DNA of 64,000 nt from Balanoglossus misakiensis (lineage: Eukaryota; Hemichordata), in contig CM082581.2 in assembly GCA_040954595.2 (NCBI GenBank), forward strand, positions 3,286,001 to 3,350,000, written 5' to 3'. How positions within the stretch are numbered: the first letter of the stretch is position 1; each line of letters opens with the position of its first letter. Positions 1 to 10,893 of the stretch are shown piece after piece. The notes beneath the pieces are model-generated. The model saw nothing but the letters and a program-made list of their open reading frames with translations, was not told the DNA's origin and did not search any database. The translations under genes and the position numbers were made by a program.

Positions 1-2
1 TT

Positions 3-566
3 CTTATTGGGCACAACGTTAAGAATTTCGATAGTAGAGTTTTACTCACAGCTGCCAGTTCTTGTGGTATGAAAACTGAAATAGATAAATCTATTTCTGG
101 TTTTCTTGACTCTCTACCTCTTCTCAAAATGGTACTTCCTGGCCAGAGAAGTTACAAACAGCAGACACTGTATGAGGGTATTGTGGGGGGTTCCTATGCT
201 GCGCATGATGCCTTGGCAGATGTCAAGGCTCTACAGTGTCTTATGAGTAGTATTGGGCCATCAGAAACTGAACTTTTTAAACATACATTCACTGTAGCAT
301 TTGTTATTGAATCGTTAAATTATTTACAAATGAAAAAAACAAACCTGTCTACTTTACATATTTTGAAAGGCATTGTCAGTGACGGTATGCTTACAAAGAT
401 TGCCGGCTCTGGCCTTCAATTTAATCATTTAAAACTTGTGCACAAGCGTGACAAAAATGGTATATTTTATTTATTTTCAGAAAAACAAATATCTGGGAAA
501 GCACGTGTTACAAAGAGCAGTTCAATAATCAAGAATGTAAATGACTTTTTAGAAAGTTGTCGATAG
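3..566 (+). CDS. DEDDh 3'-5' exonuclease domain protein, 3' end only
   Basis: Open from the left window edge to a TAG stop, giving 187 residues of a longer protein. Two signatures of the DnaQ-like DEDDh exonuclease fold are visible: an Exo II motif (GHNVKNFD, residues 3-10) and an Exo III motif (AHDALADV, catalytic His68 and Asp73). The Exo I DxE motif must lie upstream, outside the window. Family members remove nucleotides from 3' ends of DNA or RNA using two metal ions. The region after residue 90 is not recognised. An ATG at 69 is internal: the frame is open before it and contains the Exo II motif, so it is not the start. Similar domains occur in TREX-like proteins, in the long PML isoform and in many uncharacterised invertebrate proteins. 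I cannot choose between these. The acceptor-like sequence at 463-479 is read through in frame. An inverted relic of this gene lies at 5327-5439. Confidence 0.7.
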   Translation, partial: LIGHNVKNFDSRVLLTAASSCGMKTEIDKSISGFLDSLPLLKMVLPGQRSYKQQTLYEGIVGGSYAAHDALADVKALQCLMSSIGPSETELFKHTFTVAFVIESLNYLQMKKTNLSTLHILKGIVSDGMLTKIAGSGLQFNHLKLVHKRDKNGIFYLFSEKQISGKARVTKSSSIIKNVNDFLESCR

Positions 567-641
567 GTGGGAAATGGGCTTTGTTTTTGTCGTTGTTTTA
601 ACTTACGTGAAATATAATCATGGAAAATATATTGCAAAATT

Positions 642-742
642 AGGGTTTCGAGACCAGAGGGGTCTCGAAACCCTCTTGAAATCGTGTTGTTTTTAGGGTT
701 TCGAGACCAGAGGGGTCTCGAAACCCTCTTGAAATCGTGTTG

Positions 743-747
<5 letters not shown>
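642..747. repeat. Two tandem 53-bp palindromic units
   Basis: Two identical 53-bp units (642-694 and 695-747). Each holds a hairpin with 14-bp arms, AGGGTTTCGAGACC and its complement, around a 5-base loop, followed by a CTTGAAATCGTG tail. They abut the (TTA)n tract that opens composite element A. The core CTCGAAACCC recurs at the right ends of both composite elements (about 2637 and 5231), so this is probably their left terminal structure. Confidence 0.75.
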
Positions 748-782
<35 letters not shown>

Positions 783-1382
783 TTCTTCCCACTTTTAAAA
801 ACAGCCGCTATTCGAAGACCGTTGCACCCAATGACTTGAAATTTGGCTCATAGGTAAAACTCAAAGCAAGTAATTTTTTGATCATGTCACTATGGCAACA
901 GGTCACATGACCTGGCAGCCATCTTGGATTTAAACTTTTAAATTGGTCTAATTTGCATAAAAAATGAAGAATCCAAATTCAAACTTTGTGGACCATATGG
1001 CCAGGGTCCTATATGCCAAATTTCAATGTCTAAGTCCTTGCCGATTTTGAGGAGATGATTTTTAAAGCATTATTTTTCATATTTTCCATGACCATTGGAC
1101 CCAGCCATTGGCCTATACTTTCCATGGTTAAGCAATGGCCCCCTAGGATTTTAGATTTATGCCCAATATCTCAACATCCGCTGGGCTGATCAGCTTCAAA
1201 TTTTGTGTGCAGCTAGCCTACCTTCCGACAATCAGTTCCAACTGGAAAAAATAATATGGAAAATCGACCGATTTTTTTATATTAATTTTTTTATGAAATC
1301 TATACCTATACTTATTCCACTATACTTAAGCTATGGCCACATAGTTTTGTAGAATTCTGGTCGGTGCAATAGTCTGCAGCAT

Positions 1383-2565
1383 GGGACCAAAATAAGAAGC
1401 CACATTTAAGGCTCACCTGTGACACCTGCTCAACTCATTAATTATGTGCATACCTAATTCCAGGCAAACCAACAGGGCTACAGGTCTGATTTTTGTCGGA
1501 CATGGACCAGTATGGGGTCAAATTTTTTTCCCAAATTTTGGGTGACCTTGGGTGACCTTTGACCTACTTTCGCATATCTCAGCATCCAGAGCAGGTACAG
1601 CTCAGGTGTTTGGGTGGATGGGACCAAAATAAGAAGCCAAATTTAAGGCTCACCTGTGACACCTGCTCAACTCATTAATTATGTGCATACCTAATTCCAG
1701 GCAAACCAATAGGGCTACAGGTCTGGTTTTTGTCGGACATGGACCAGTATGGGGTCAAATTTTTTCCCCAAATTTTGGGTGACCTTGGGTGACCTTTGAC
1801 CTACTTTCGCATATCTCAGCATCCAGAGCAGGTACAGCTCAGGTGTTTGGGTGGATGGGACCAAAATAAGAAGCCAAATTTAAGGCTCATCTGTGACACC
1901 TGCTCAACTCATTAATTATGTGCATACCTAATTCCAGGCAAACCAATAGGCTACAGGTCTGGTTTTTGTCGGACATGGACCAGTATGGGGTCAAATTTTT
2001 TTCCCAAATTTTGGGTGACCTTGGGTGACCTTTGACCTACTTTCGCATATCTCAGCATCCAGAGCAGGTACAGCTCAGGTGTTTGGGTGGATGGGACCAA
2101 AATAAGAAGCCCATTTTAAGGCTCACCTGTGACACCTGCTTAACTCATTAACTATGTGCATACCTAATTCCAGGCAAACCAATAGGGCTACAGGTCTGGT
2201 TTTTGTCAGACATGGACCAGTATGGGGACAATTTTTTTTCCCAAACTTTGGATGTCCTTGGGTGACCTTTGACCTACTTTCACATATCTCGGCATCCAGA
2301 GCAGGTACAGCTTAGGTGTTTGGGTGGACGGGACCAAAATAAGAAGCCAAATTTTAGAGTCACCTGTGACACCTGCCTAACTCATTAATTATGTGCATAC
2401 CTAATTCCAGGCAAACCAGTAGGGCTACAGATCTGGTTTTTGTTTGACATGGACCAGTATAGCGTAAACATTTTCTGCTCATATTAAGCGTGACCTCACG
2501 TGACCTTTGACCTACTTTTCCACATCTCAGCATCCACAGCACATACACCCTTGGCATTTGGAGTG
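1383..2565. repeat. 237-bp minisatellite array A, five units
   Basis: Units start at about 1383, 1620, 1857, 2093 and 2330 with the recurring start GGGACCAAAATAAGAAGCC, a period of 236-237 bp. The first three units are nearly identical and the last two are increasingly diverged, a gradient expected when new units arise at one end. A short minus-strand open frame in the last unit (2360-2557) has a near-identical counterpart in array B and is taken as repeat sequence, not a gene. Confidence 0.9.
1553..2513 (-). promoter_or_regulatory. Five DR1 nuclear-receptor-type motifs, one per unit
   Basis: Each unit holds TGACCTTTGACCT on the plus strand, which is AGGTCAAAGGTCA on the minus strand. That is two perfect AGGTCA half-sites spaced by one base (DR1, the consensus for RXR, HNF4 and COUP-TF dimers). 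Positions are 1553-1565, 1790-1802, 2026-2038, 2263-2275 and 2501-2513. A third TGACCT half-site lies just upstream in units 1-3 and, shifted, in unit 5. The motif is seen directly. Binding or regulatory activity is inference. Confidence 0.4.
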
Positions 2566-3044
2566 ATAGAACAACTAATGCAGTAATTAAATATGCACAA
2601 ATCTATCTCCAGGCGAACCAATAGGGCTAGTAGTGTCTCGAAACCCGCTTATTGCTGTTCACAGCTATATTTTATTATTATTATTATTATTATTCTTCCC
2701 ACTTTTAAAAACAGCCGCTATTCGAAGACCGTTGCACCCAATGACTTGAAATTTGGCTCATAGGTAAAACTCAAAGCAAGTAATTTTTTGATCATGTCAC
2801 TATGGCAACAGGTCACATGACCTGGCAGCCATCTTGGATTTAAACTTTTAAATTGGTCTAATTTGCATAAAAAATGAAGAATCCAAATTCTGTTCAGAAA
2901 CTTTGTGGACCATATGGCCAGGGTCCTATATGCCAAATTTCAATGTCTAAGTCCTTGCCGATTTTGAGGAGATGATTTTTAAAGCATTATTTTTCATATT
3001 TTCCATGACCATTGGACCCAGCCATTGGCCTATACTTTCCATGG

Positions 3045-4197
3045 TTAAAGAGGAACGACACCCACAATTTTGGGCTTCAAAGTCCAAACCGGGTGTCAAA
3101 AACGGCAACGTTCCGATGGGTTAATTCACTTTCACTTCCTGCGCAAGCAGAAGACGCGAGTTGAAAATACTACAGTGACGTCAGCAACTTGCGTTGCAGT
3201 CGACGCGCAGGGCTCTTACACGTTCGACGTGTCATTTCCAATAAACAGACACATTTTGCGCGGATCTGACATGGCAAAATGTCAAGTTCATGACTTTAAA
3301 AACATATTCGGAAAATCGACGGGGATAAGTTTCTTTCAAAGGCAATGCTCTACATGTATTGTATTTGTCGATGCGTGCAGACATAGACCCTGCAATGTCC
3401 AAGATGCCATGCATGTCGACGTTTATGAACAAACCGTAAGGCCTATACAAAGTTGTTCTAACTGCCGCTGATAATAATAAACGTACCGTTTTAAATCCTT
3501 CCTGCACGTTTTTTGGTACACGTATTTGGGTTTAATTTCCATTTATTGACGATCGCATAGTTATCAAATGAAAGCAACTAAAAAGGGCAGTTTTAATACA
3601 TTTCAAGAGACGAAACATGCATAGAATAACTATGGTATTGGCTTCCATTATACTACGGACGTACTACACCTGGAGAGCAGGACGATGCACCTTCGTTCTC
3701 TTCAACTCCATAAAAGGTGACAAAGTATTTTTGTAAGAAAAGTGGTTCGAAAAGGTGACAACGAGGGAGAGACAACAAGGGAGTTTCACCCATGGAGTGT
3801 CTATGGTTTCACTGAAACCACACCAAGTGTAAGCCTTGACAAACGGGACACATCGGAGATCAGAACTGCATGAACTTTTGTCCTCTGTAAAATTCAGTCG
3901 CTTGGTCGTAGAAGGGAATCTCTGGTTCAAAATTGTAGCCTACTACCCGAGAATATGTTGCCATGCTAACGTCGTCGGTCGCGTGAGTGCAGGCGTGTAT
4001 AAGCATAGGCTCGCTCCAACGCGTCGGCAGCGGACAACAGTTGCTGACGTCACTCACTTCCGGGTTCGCGCAGTTTTTGGCTGGCTGTAGCTCTGTTATG
4101 CGTAAGTGAAAGTGAATGAAACCAACGTTTTTCATAGTACTTTTTAATCGCATTTCGCCGAATTGGCTCAAAAACGGATCACAACGTTCCACTTTAA
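3045..4197. mobile_element. TTAA-flanked 1.15-kb non-autonomous DNA transposon
   Basis: Copy A reads straight through GGTTAAGCAATGG (about 1128-1140), while copy B has 1,145 bp between two TTAA copies at 3045-3048 and 4194-4197. The insert begins AGAGGAACG and its complement begins AGTGGAACG. Similarity between the ends continues inward: both contain TTCACTTTCACTT and, further in, GTGACGTCAGCAACT in inverted orientation, giving imperfect terminal inverted repeats of more than 100 bp. TTAA duplication is the hallmark of piggyBac-type transposition. The short open frames inside (133, 84 and 113 codons) match no transposase I recognise, so it is likely mobilised in trans. Confidence 0.8.
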
Positions 4198-4448
4198 GCA
4201 ATGGCCCCCTAGGATTTTAGATTTATGCCCAATATCTCAACATCCGCTGGGCTGATCAGCTTCAAATTTTGAGTGCAGCTAGCCTACCTTCCGACAATCA
4301 GTTCCAACTGGAAAAAATAATACGGAAAATCGACCGATTTTTTTATATTAATTTTTTTATGAAATCTATACCTATACTTATTCCACTATACTTAAGCTAT
4401 GGCCACATAGTTTTGTAGAATTCTGGTCGGTGCAATAGTCTGCAGCAT

Positions 4449-5160
4449 AGGACCAAAATAAGAAGCCAAATTTAAGGCTCACCTGTGACACCTGCTTAAC
4501 TCATTAACTATGTGCATACCTAATTCCAGGCAAACCAATAGGGCTACAGGTCTGGTTTTTGTCGGACATGGACCAGTATGGGGTCAAATTTCCCCCCCCA
4601 AATTTTGGGTGACCTTGGGTGACCTTTGACCTACTTTCGCATACCTCAGCATCCAGAGCAGGTACAGCTTAGGTGTTTGGGTGGATGGGACCAAAATAAG
4701 AAGCCAAATTTAAGGCTCACCTGTGACACCTGCTTAACTCATTAACTATTTGCATACCTAATTCCAGGCAAACCAATAGGGCTACAGGTCTGGTTTTTGT
4801 CAGACATGGACCAGTATGGGGACAATTTTTTTTCCCAAACTTTGGATGTCCTTGGGTGACCTTTGACCTACTTTCACATATCTCGGCATCCAGAGCAGGT
4901 ACAGCTTAGGTGTTTGGGTGGATGGGACCAAAATAAGAAGCCAAATTTTAGAGTCACCTGTGACACCTGCCTAACTCATTAATTATGTGCATACCTAATT
5001 CCAGGCAAACCAGTAGGGCTACAGGTCTGGTTTTTGTTTGACATGGACCAGTATAGCGTAAACATTTTCTGCTCATATTAAGCGTGACCTCACGTGACCT
5101 TTGACCTACTTTTCCACATCTCAGCATCCACAGCACATACACCCTTGGCATTTGGAGTGA
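4449..5160. repeat. 237-bp minisatellite array B, three units
   Basis: Units begin at about 4449, 4687 and 4924. Order and divergence match the outer units of array A, so two internal units were gained in A or lost in B. Each unit again carries the DR1 motif (4620-4632, 4857-4869 and 5095-5107). Confidence 0.88.
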
Positions 5161-5326
5161 TAGAACAACTAATGCAGTAATTAAATATGCACAAATCTAT
5201 CTCCAGGCGAACCAATAGGGCTAGTAGTGTCTCGAAACCCGCTTATTGCTGTTCACAGCTATATTTACCATTGTGTTAGTCTATGTAAAAGTAGGCAGGA
5301 GCTTTGATTGGCTGAATCTTATCACA

Positions 5327-5439
5327 TGTCTGCTGTTTGTAACTTCTCTGGCCTATGATACATTTTGTTCTCTCATTTAGCATTCCCTTTCTGACTTGTG
5401 TAGATGTGAACGTTTGTAGACACTGGCAGCTGTGAGTCA
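5327..5439 (-). pseudogene. Inverted relic of the exonuclease gene
   Basis: Reverse complement of 5327-5353 is identical over 27 bases to 141-167 of the exonuclease coding sequence. Reverse complement of 5421-5438 matches 42-59 at 17 of 18 bases. The two matches are in the same order and 68 rather than 82 bases apart, with decayed sequence between. The frame has an upstream stop and cannot encode the domain. It is a short pseudogene fragment on the opposite strand, beyond the composite repeats. Confidence 0.65.
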
Positions 5440-7934
5440 AGCTCCAAATAAATCCACAGTTGAATGTTATGTGTATAATTTCAGGAAAATGACAATAGTA
5501 GAAGCCTAGCGGGTTTTCTAGCAATTCTCAATATGTAATTCTATGGAAGAGACACATGCATAGAAAGGTGCACAATTTACATGTTTACATCCCCAATAAA
5601 GATTAATTGATAGGTCACTGGCCTATTGAAATAAAAATATTTTGTTCGTATTGTTGTACTATCCTTGTCTTACTTGCATGCAGCCAGTTTGGTTTTGTTA
5701 GGGCCCGTTTGGTATATACATATATACCATGGGACCTTACTGGATTGGATGTCTGTATGTATGGATGTATGTCTGTCTGTATTTCCGATCACATCAAAAA
5801 CTTGAAAACTGCTGCGCATACCACATTGATATTTGGTGTGTAGCAGTGTTCGAATATCGTAGTAAACATCAACCAGTCACCAGGACTGGCAACTTCAAAA
5901 AGTTGCCAGTCCTGCCAAAAACTTACCAGTCCTGATATTATGCCTTACAATTAAATGTAATCAAATACAACTGAGAAGATATTACCTTACATGTATCTGT
6001 GAACAATTGAATATGGGATGGAATCATATTTCTCTTAACATTACTTTGATTTGATAATTTTCCGGCTTTGCCACAACGGGCGCCCCCAACGTTAACCTAT
6101 AGAGAATACAAAAATGGTGCCAGAGGCCCCAGAAAGGTCGTATTTTCCAAATTTGTGGAAAAACGAGCACGGTGACATATTTAAAAAAGTACATTTTTAG
6201 AAAATATAAGGCATGGGCTAACATATATCAAATATTGGTGAAATTGACAATAGTAGAAAGGTTTTATATTTACAAACAATCATTTTGAATTCCTTAAATT
6301 TAAGGCACATATTTTGGAAAAAATGGTAAAAAAATAAATATTGAAATTATCACTATCATTTATGTTCTTGACTAAACTGTTTGTTTACATTTTGGGTTTT
6401 ATTTTAAAACTTCGTTATAATAGAAATGTACAAAAATTGTGTATTATACGACTTACAAAATTATATCTTATCATGATGAATTTTAGTGAATTTTGGGAAA
6501 AAGCGTATTTTTTTATTGCCATTTTATTGAAAAACAAGCACGGTGACCCTATATTTTTTTTTCATTTTTGGATTACCCTTGTATGTTAGCATCCAAAAAA
6601 TTACATTTAAAAAAAATGACAATACATTCATTTTTTCCGAACGTACATCCTTAAAACCACATTGCTGTTGTAAGTCAAAACTAACAATGCTGTCGCTCAT
6701 CATTTGAGTAACAGACGTGTCATTTTTGGAAACAACATCACTATATCTACCATAGAACTTCTTAAATGACCTAACCATTCTGCTTTTGCAGAATCCTTGT
6801 CTCACTAGCTCGGATGTTGTGTCTTATGTTTGTATGTATTTCCGTCCACTGAAACACATCTCCCCAATAAATTATCACTGGATTGGTTATATTAGACGAA
6901 TTATGCACATAAACTCACATAGAAACTTTGGTGGAGTTGGTATTTTTGTACAGCTTTATTACATATCTGTCATTGAAAGAGAATTCTTTGAGTCTGCTTC
7001 AACAACAAGATCTCAGATTATTCTTTTATCGTGTTCCCTTTCTGCTTACCACCCAGAAATTCTCCTTGAGGCAGAGATTCTGGTTATTATTTTAGTCACA
7101 TGCTCTGCCAGTTGTGTGAATATGATAACGAAGTGGACACAGTGTTCCTTTGAGGGGATTGTAACGCCCGTCTCGGTAATTTAAATAATAATAATAATAA
7201 TAATGTTTATTGTCTTTTAGGCCACCGGCCAATATGACAATTGCATGGTATTAAAGATATATTACAAAACGAAATACAGCAACAACAAAAAAGAAACATT
7301 AGGTCACCTTCGAGCTTTCATGAAAAATATTCTTTTCTCAAACTCATGGCTTTATGGACAAATTTGCCAAGATTTCTTAACACTGTTGGCGACTTCGACC
7401 TCATCAGTGTTAAAAATTTCTCTTCAGAAAAAGACTCAGAGTTGTCATGTGGTAATAAATATCTTAAGCTTTGATACAATGGGCATAAAAATATTACATG
7501 AAATTCATCCTCGACACCTCCTGTACATATTTAAATGACAACATCCGTGGTCTAGATGATATTCAAGACCGATCATAGTGTTACCAACATCGCCGTGATT
7601 TTCTACGAGAAATAAATTTTTTTTTACACTGAATGGAAGGTTTAATCCCCAAAATGATTATTCCAGGCATATTTTTGACAAGAAACTACGTCAAACTGAG
7701 CCATTTTGATTCCATGTGTATAGAGAATTTTGGGATAATTTAAGAAAACTGGGAACCATAAAAAAGAAAATCATACCAATGGAAGTTTACGATGATATAG
7801 GTAATATTTTGTGTAGTGACACTGGTTGCTAAACACATGACATAGTGAATTTTCAGCTCTGTACCGTTGCCCAGAGAACAAGAATTTTGACACTGAGTAC
7901 TATGATCACATGATTGATCATCAATTTTGGACAT
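5440..7934. other. Intergenic, no supported gene
   Basis: A+T-rich sequence with only short open frames (132 codons or fewer) that show no recognisable domain. It holds an (ATA)n tract at about 7185-7204 followed by GTTTATTGTCTTTTAGGCC, which could be the tail of a retroposon. Small palindromes (for example GGTATATACATATATACC at about 5710-5728) are present. I see no exon. Confidence 0.5.
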
Positions 7935-9310
7935 TTCTCACGAATATTATCAAAAGATGATAAATTCCCGACTTTGCGAACTTTGGTGAAATTGCCATTC
8001 TTGGACATTTTCATGGGTTATAGCTCAAGAAAATTGTCAAACGATGATAAATTCCCGACTTTGCGAACTTTGGTGAAATTGTGATTCTTGGACATTTTCA
8101 TGGGTTATAGCTCATGAAAGTTATCAAAAGATGACGAATTCCCGACTTTGCGAACTTTGGTGAAATTGTGATTCTTGGACATTTTCATGGGTTATAGCTC
8201 AAGAAAATTGTCAAACGATGATAAATTCCCGACTTTGCGAACTTTGGTGAAATTGTGATTCTTGGACATTTTCATGGGTTATAGCTCAAGAAAATTGTCA
8301 AACGATGATAAATTCCCGACTTTGCCAACTTTGGTGAAACTGTCATTCTTGGACATTTTCATGAAAGTTATCAAAAGATGACGAATTCCCGACTTTGCGA
8401 ACTTTGGTGAATTGTCATTCGTGAACATTTTCATGGATCATAGCTCGTGAAAATTTTCAAAAGATGACAAATTCTCGACTTTGCGAACATTTCTGATTTT
8501 GTCATTTTTGGACATTTTCATGGATCATAGCTCGTGAAAATTGTCAAAAATGACAAATTCCATACTTTGCGAACTTTGGTGAAATTGTCATTCATGTACA
8601 TTTTTCATGGGTTATATAGCTCATGAAAGTTATCTAAAGATGACGATTTCAAGACTTTGCGAACTTTGTTGAATTTCTGATTCTTGGACATTTTCATGGG
8701 TTATAGCTCAAGAAAATTGTCAAACGACGATAAATTCCCGTCTTTGCCAACTTTGGTGAAACTGTCATTCTTGGACATTTTCATGGGCTATAGCTCACGA
8801 ATATTATGATAAATTCGGGACTTAGCGAACTTTGGTATTTTTCCATCTTGGATATTTTTATGGGTTTTAGCTCATGAAAATTGTCAAAAATGACAAATTC
8901 CATATTTTGCAAACTTTGGTGATTTTGTTATTTTCGTACATTTTCACGGGTTATAGCTCTTAAAAATTGTCCAATATTTGGAAAATTACCGACTTTTCGA
9001 ACTGTGGTGATTTTGTCAATTTTGGACACTTTTCATGGTCATAAAAGTTGTCAAAAGGTGACAAATTTCCTTTGCGAACTTTGCTGATTTTGTCATTTTT
9101 GTCCATTTTTTTATGCGGGGGGGGGGGGGGGGGGGGGGGGGGTTATTGCTCAGTAAAATGATCAAAAAGACAAAGTCCCGACTTTGTGAACTTTGGCGAT
9201 TATGTCATTTTGGGATATTTTTTATAGGTTATAGCTCACGAAACTTGTCAGAAAATGACACATTCTTGACTTTGCGGATTTGGCAAATTTGTCTGTTTTG
9301 GACATTTTTC
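7935..9310. repeat. 87-bp satellite array, about 16 diverged units
   Basis: The motif CGACTTTGCGAACTTTGGTG followed by a TTGGACATTTTCATGG block recurs with an 87-bp spacing (for example GATAAATT or GACGAATT at 7959, 8046, 8133, 8220 and 8307). One unit is shortened to 73 bp (8307 to 8380). Right-hand units (after 8800) are much more diverged, so the left part was homogenised recently. No coding potential is seen. Confidence 0.9.
9117..9142. repeat. Poly-G run of about 26
   Basis: An uninterrupted G homopolymer inside the 87-bp satellite, disrupting one unit. Length in real DNA is uncertain because such runs are prone to sequencing and assembly error. Confidence 0.85.
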
Positions 9311-9756
9311 ATTGGTAAGGCCACCAAGTGAAATATGAACCCTGCAGTGTCCAGTATGCTCAGGGGGAAACGTGTACTTGGAATGCTGTAATCCATGAAA
9401 TTCACTGCCAAATTAAGCTCAGCGTGGAAAAAAAGATGTTTCTTTTGTAAAATGACCCAGTAGCGCTAATGTGTTGTGTACACTATAAGATAATCTGTTG
9501 CTAATGTTGACATGAAGATTATTCCTCTGATAACCAAGTGGGGTATAGTTGAGCAGATGCAACCAAACCATAACGGACACAGTCTCGAGGTCCAAACATT
9601 AGACAGTACTATACGATACTATTGGATATTTCTCTTGTTGAACACGTCATGGCCTTCATTGTTCTCTTGTCAAATATATTACTAGTAGATGATACTAGAC
9701 GATAGAACAGATATTTTCTAATTCCGATACTGGACGATAAATATCCAATATCGTAA

Positions 9757-10697
9757 GGGACCGTTCATTTTTACGGCCGGGGGGCGGCAAAATCCAGAGG
9801 GGGGGGGGGTCACTTGAATTTTGAAGTCCAAAAGGGGGGGGGGTACGTCATCTGTTTTTTTTACACGTTTAGGGGGGGGTCACATACTTTTGCCACCGAA
9901 CTTTTGCTTTTGAGTCCACAAAATTGCAGTTTCGCGCCCTTTATTTTACAAAATTTTCTACACATTTTCCACACCCACCCCCTACATTCTTTGCAACATA
10001 TCGATTTTTGCTGGTTTGACTATTCTACCGGGGTAGAGTGCTTGCCACCCCAAAACCACTGATGATAGTATTTAACAAAGTTAATACATAAAGGAAAATA
10101 AACGTTTAAACCATTTTGCATAACTGATAGTTTCGTGCTGCATCTTCTATATGCTGGAAGTTTTATAAATGATGTCATGACGAAGATGACGGCAAATCTT
10201 CTAACTTTGAGTGGAATGGCAAAAAATAAAATTGGTCCTGAATGAATTTGCTTTTGAGTTCATAAAAATGCAACTTTGAGCTACATATTTTACAAAATTT
10301 TCTTATGTGGGAGGGGGACACCCCCTCCCACACCCACCCCCGCCACTTTTCTTGTTTTACCAATTCTAGCAACTATTGTATTGACTTGTCATTTTATTTT
10401 GTTCATAGATTTCTTTATTGCAACGATATTATTAAATAATTCAATTACTTTAAGAAATTTATAATTGAGGGGTGAGGAGCCCCATTCCCTTTATTGCATA
10501 CAGTGTATACATAGGATCAGGACGGCGAATGTTTTCGGCGTGTGGGGGGGGGGGGGGTCATCATATTTTTGGGTCTGTCAAAGGGGGGGTTCATCATTTT
10601 TTGGTGCTGGGTGAAGGGGGGGGGGTCGGCCTGATTTTGAGAACCGATGACACAAACTTGCCGGCCCCCCCCCCTGCCGTAAAAACTGAACGGTCCC
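9757..10697. mobile_element. PIF/Harbinger-like non-autonomous element, G-rich
   Basis: The left end reads TAA then GGGACCGTTCA with TTTTTACGGC just inside. The right end is the complement (GCCGTAAAAAC, TGAACGGTCCC) then TAA. That is a 3-bp TAA target duplication and terminal inverted repeats of about 20 bp, fitting PIF/Harbinger elements. The interior has several poly-G and poly-C runs and no transposase. Open frames crossing it are Gly-rich artefacts of the homopolymers. Interior blocks recur at 40.0-41.4 kb. Confidence 0.65.
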
Positions 10698-10893
10698 TAA
10701 AATGTGCAATGTCGCGCCTTCATGAAATATGGCGCCCCCAACAGGGAGTCTGGATCACCGAGACTAGTTCTACATGTACGTACATGTATAGCAATGATGG
10801 TGGGCATGGTTCTTTCAGATTCAGAAACAGGGAACAAAAGTTTGAATACCAGACATCAAGGGTAATTTTTGAACTCACATTTAGAGCATGTAG

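Larger units (their letters stand above)
748..2673. mobile_element. Composite repeat element, copy A
   Basis: The order is a (TTA)n microsatellite (about 748-782), a unique-looking left region (783-1380), five units of a 237-bp minisatellite (1383-2565) and a right end with CTCGAAACCC and a GCTG/CAGC mini-hairpin. Copy B follows directly in the same orientation with the same plan. This layout recalls non-autonomous Helitron-related elements and mollusc pearl elements (flank, microsatellite, tandem core, flank). That comparison is inference: no transposase or Rep/helicase is visible and the ends do not give a clean Helitron signature. Confidence 0.6.
2674..5266. mobile_element. Composite repeat element, copy B, interrupted
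   Basis: Near-identical to copy A across the left region and the right end, but with three minisatellite units instead of five and a 1.15-kb insertion at 3045-4197. A 7-bp difference near 2891 also separates the copies. B lacks the left palindromes and begins directly at the (TTA)n tract fused to the right end of A. This suggests tandem duplication or insertion of one element at the end of another. Confidence 0.6.

Noticed and set aside
463-480. Splice acceptor inside the exonuclease coding sequence
   Set aside because: The frame continues without stops on both sides and no paired donor was found, so I kept one uninterrupted exon.
2360-2557. 65-codon minus-strand frame repeated at 4954-5151
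   Set aside because: Both copies are the same minisatellite unit. Conservation is explained by duplication of the repeat.
1383-2565. CRISPR-like regular array
   Set aside because: Units are 237 bp and contiguous with no unique spacers, and the context is an animal genome. The same applies to the 87-bp array at 7935-9310.
3070-3471. 133-codon open frame inside the TTAA transposon
   Set aside because: No transposase motif or recognisable domain, and it overlaps an opposite-strand frame. It was not called as a gene.
9117-9142. Poly-G run as a biological feature
   Set aside because: Recorded as a repeat only. Length and even presence may be a sequencing or assembly artefact.
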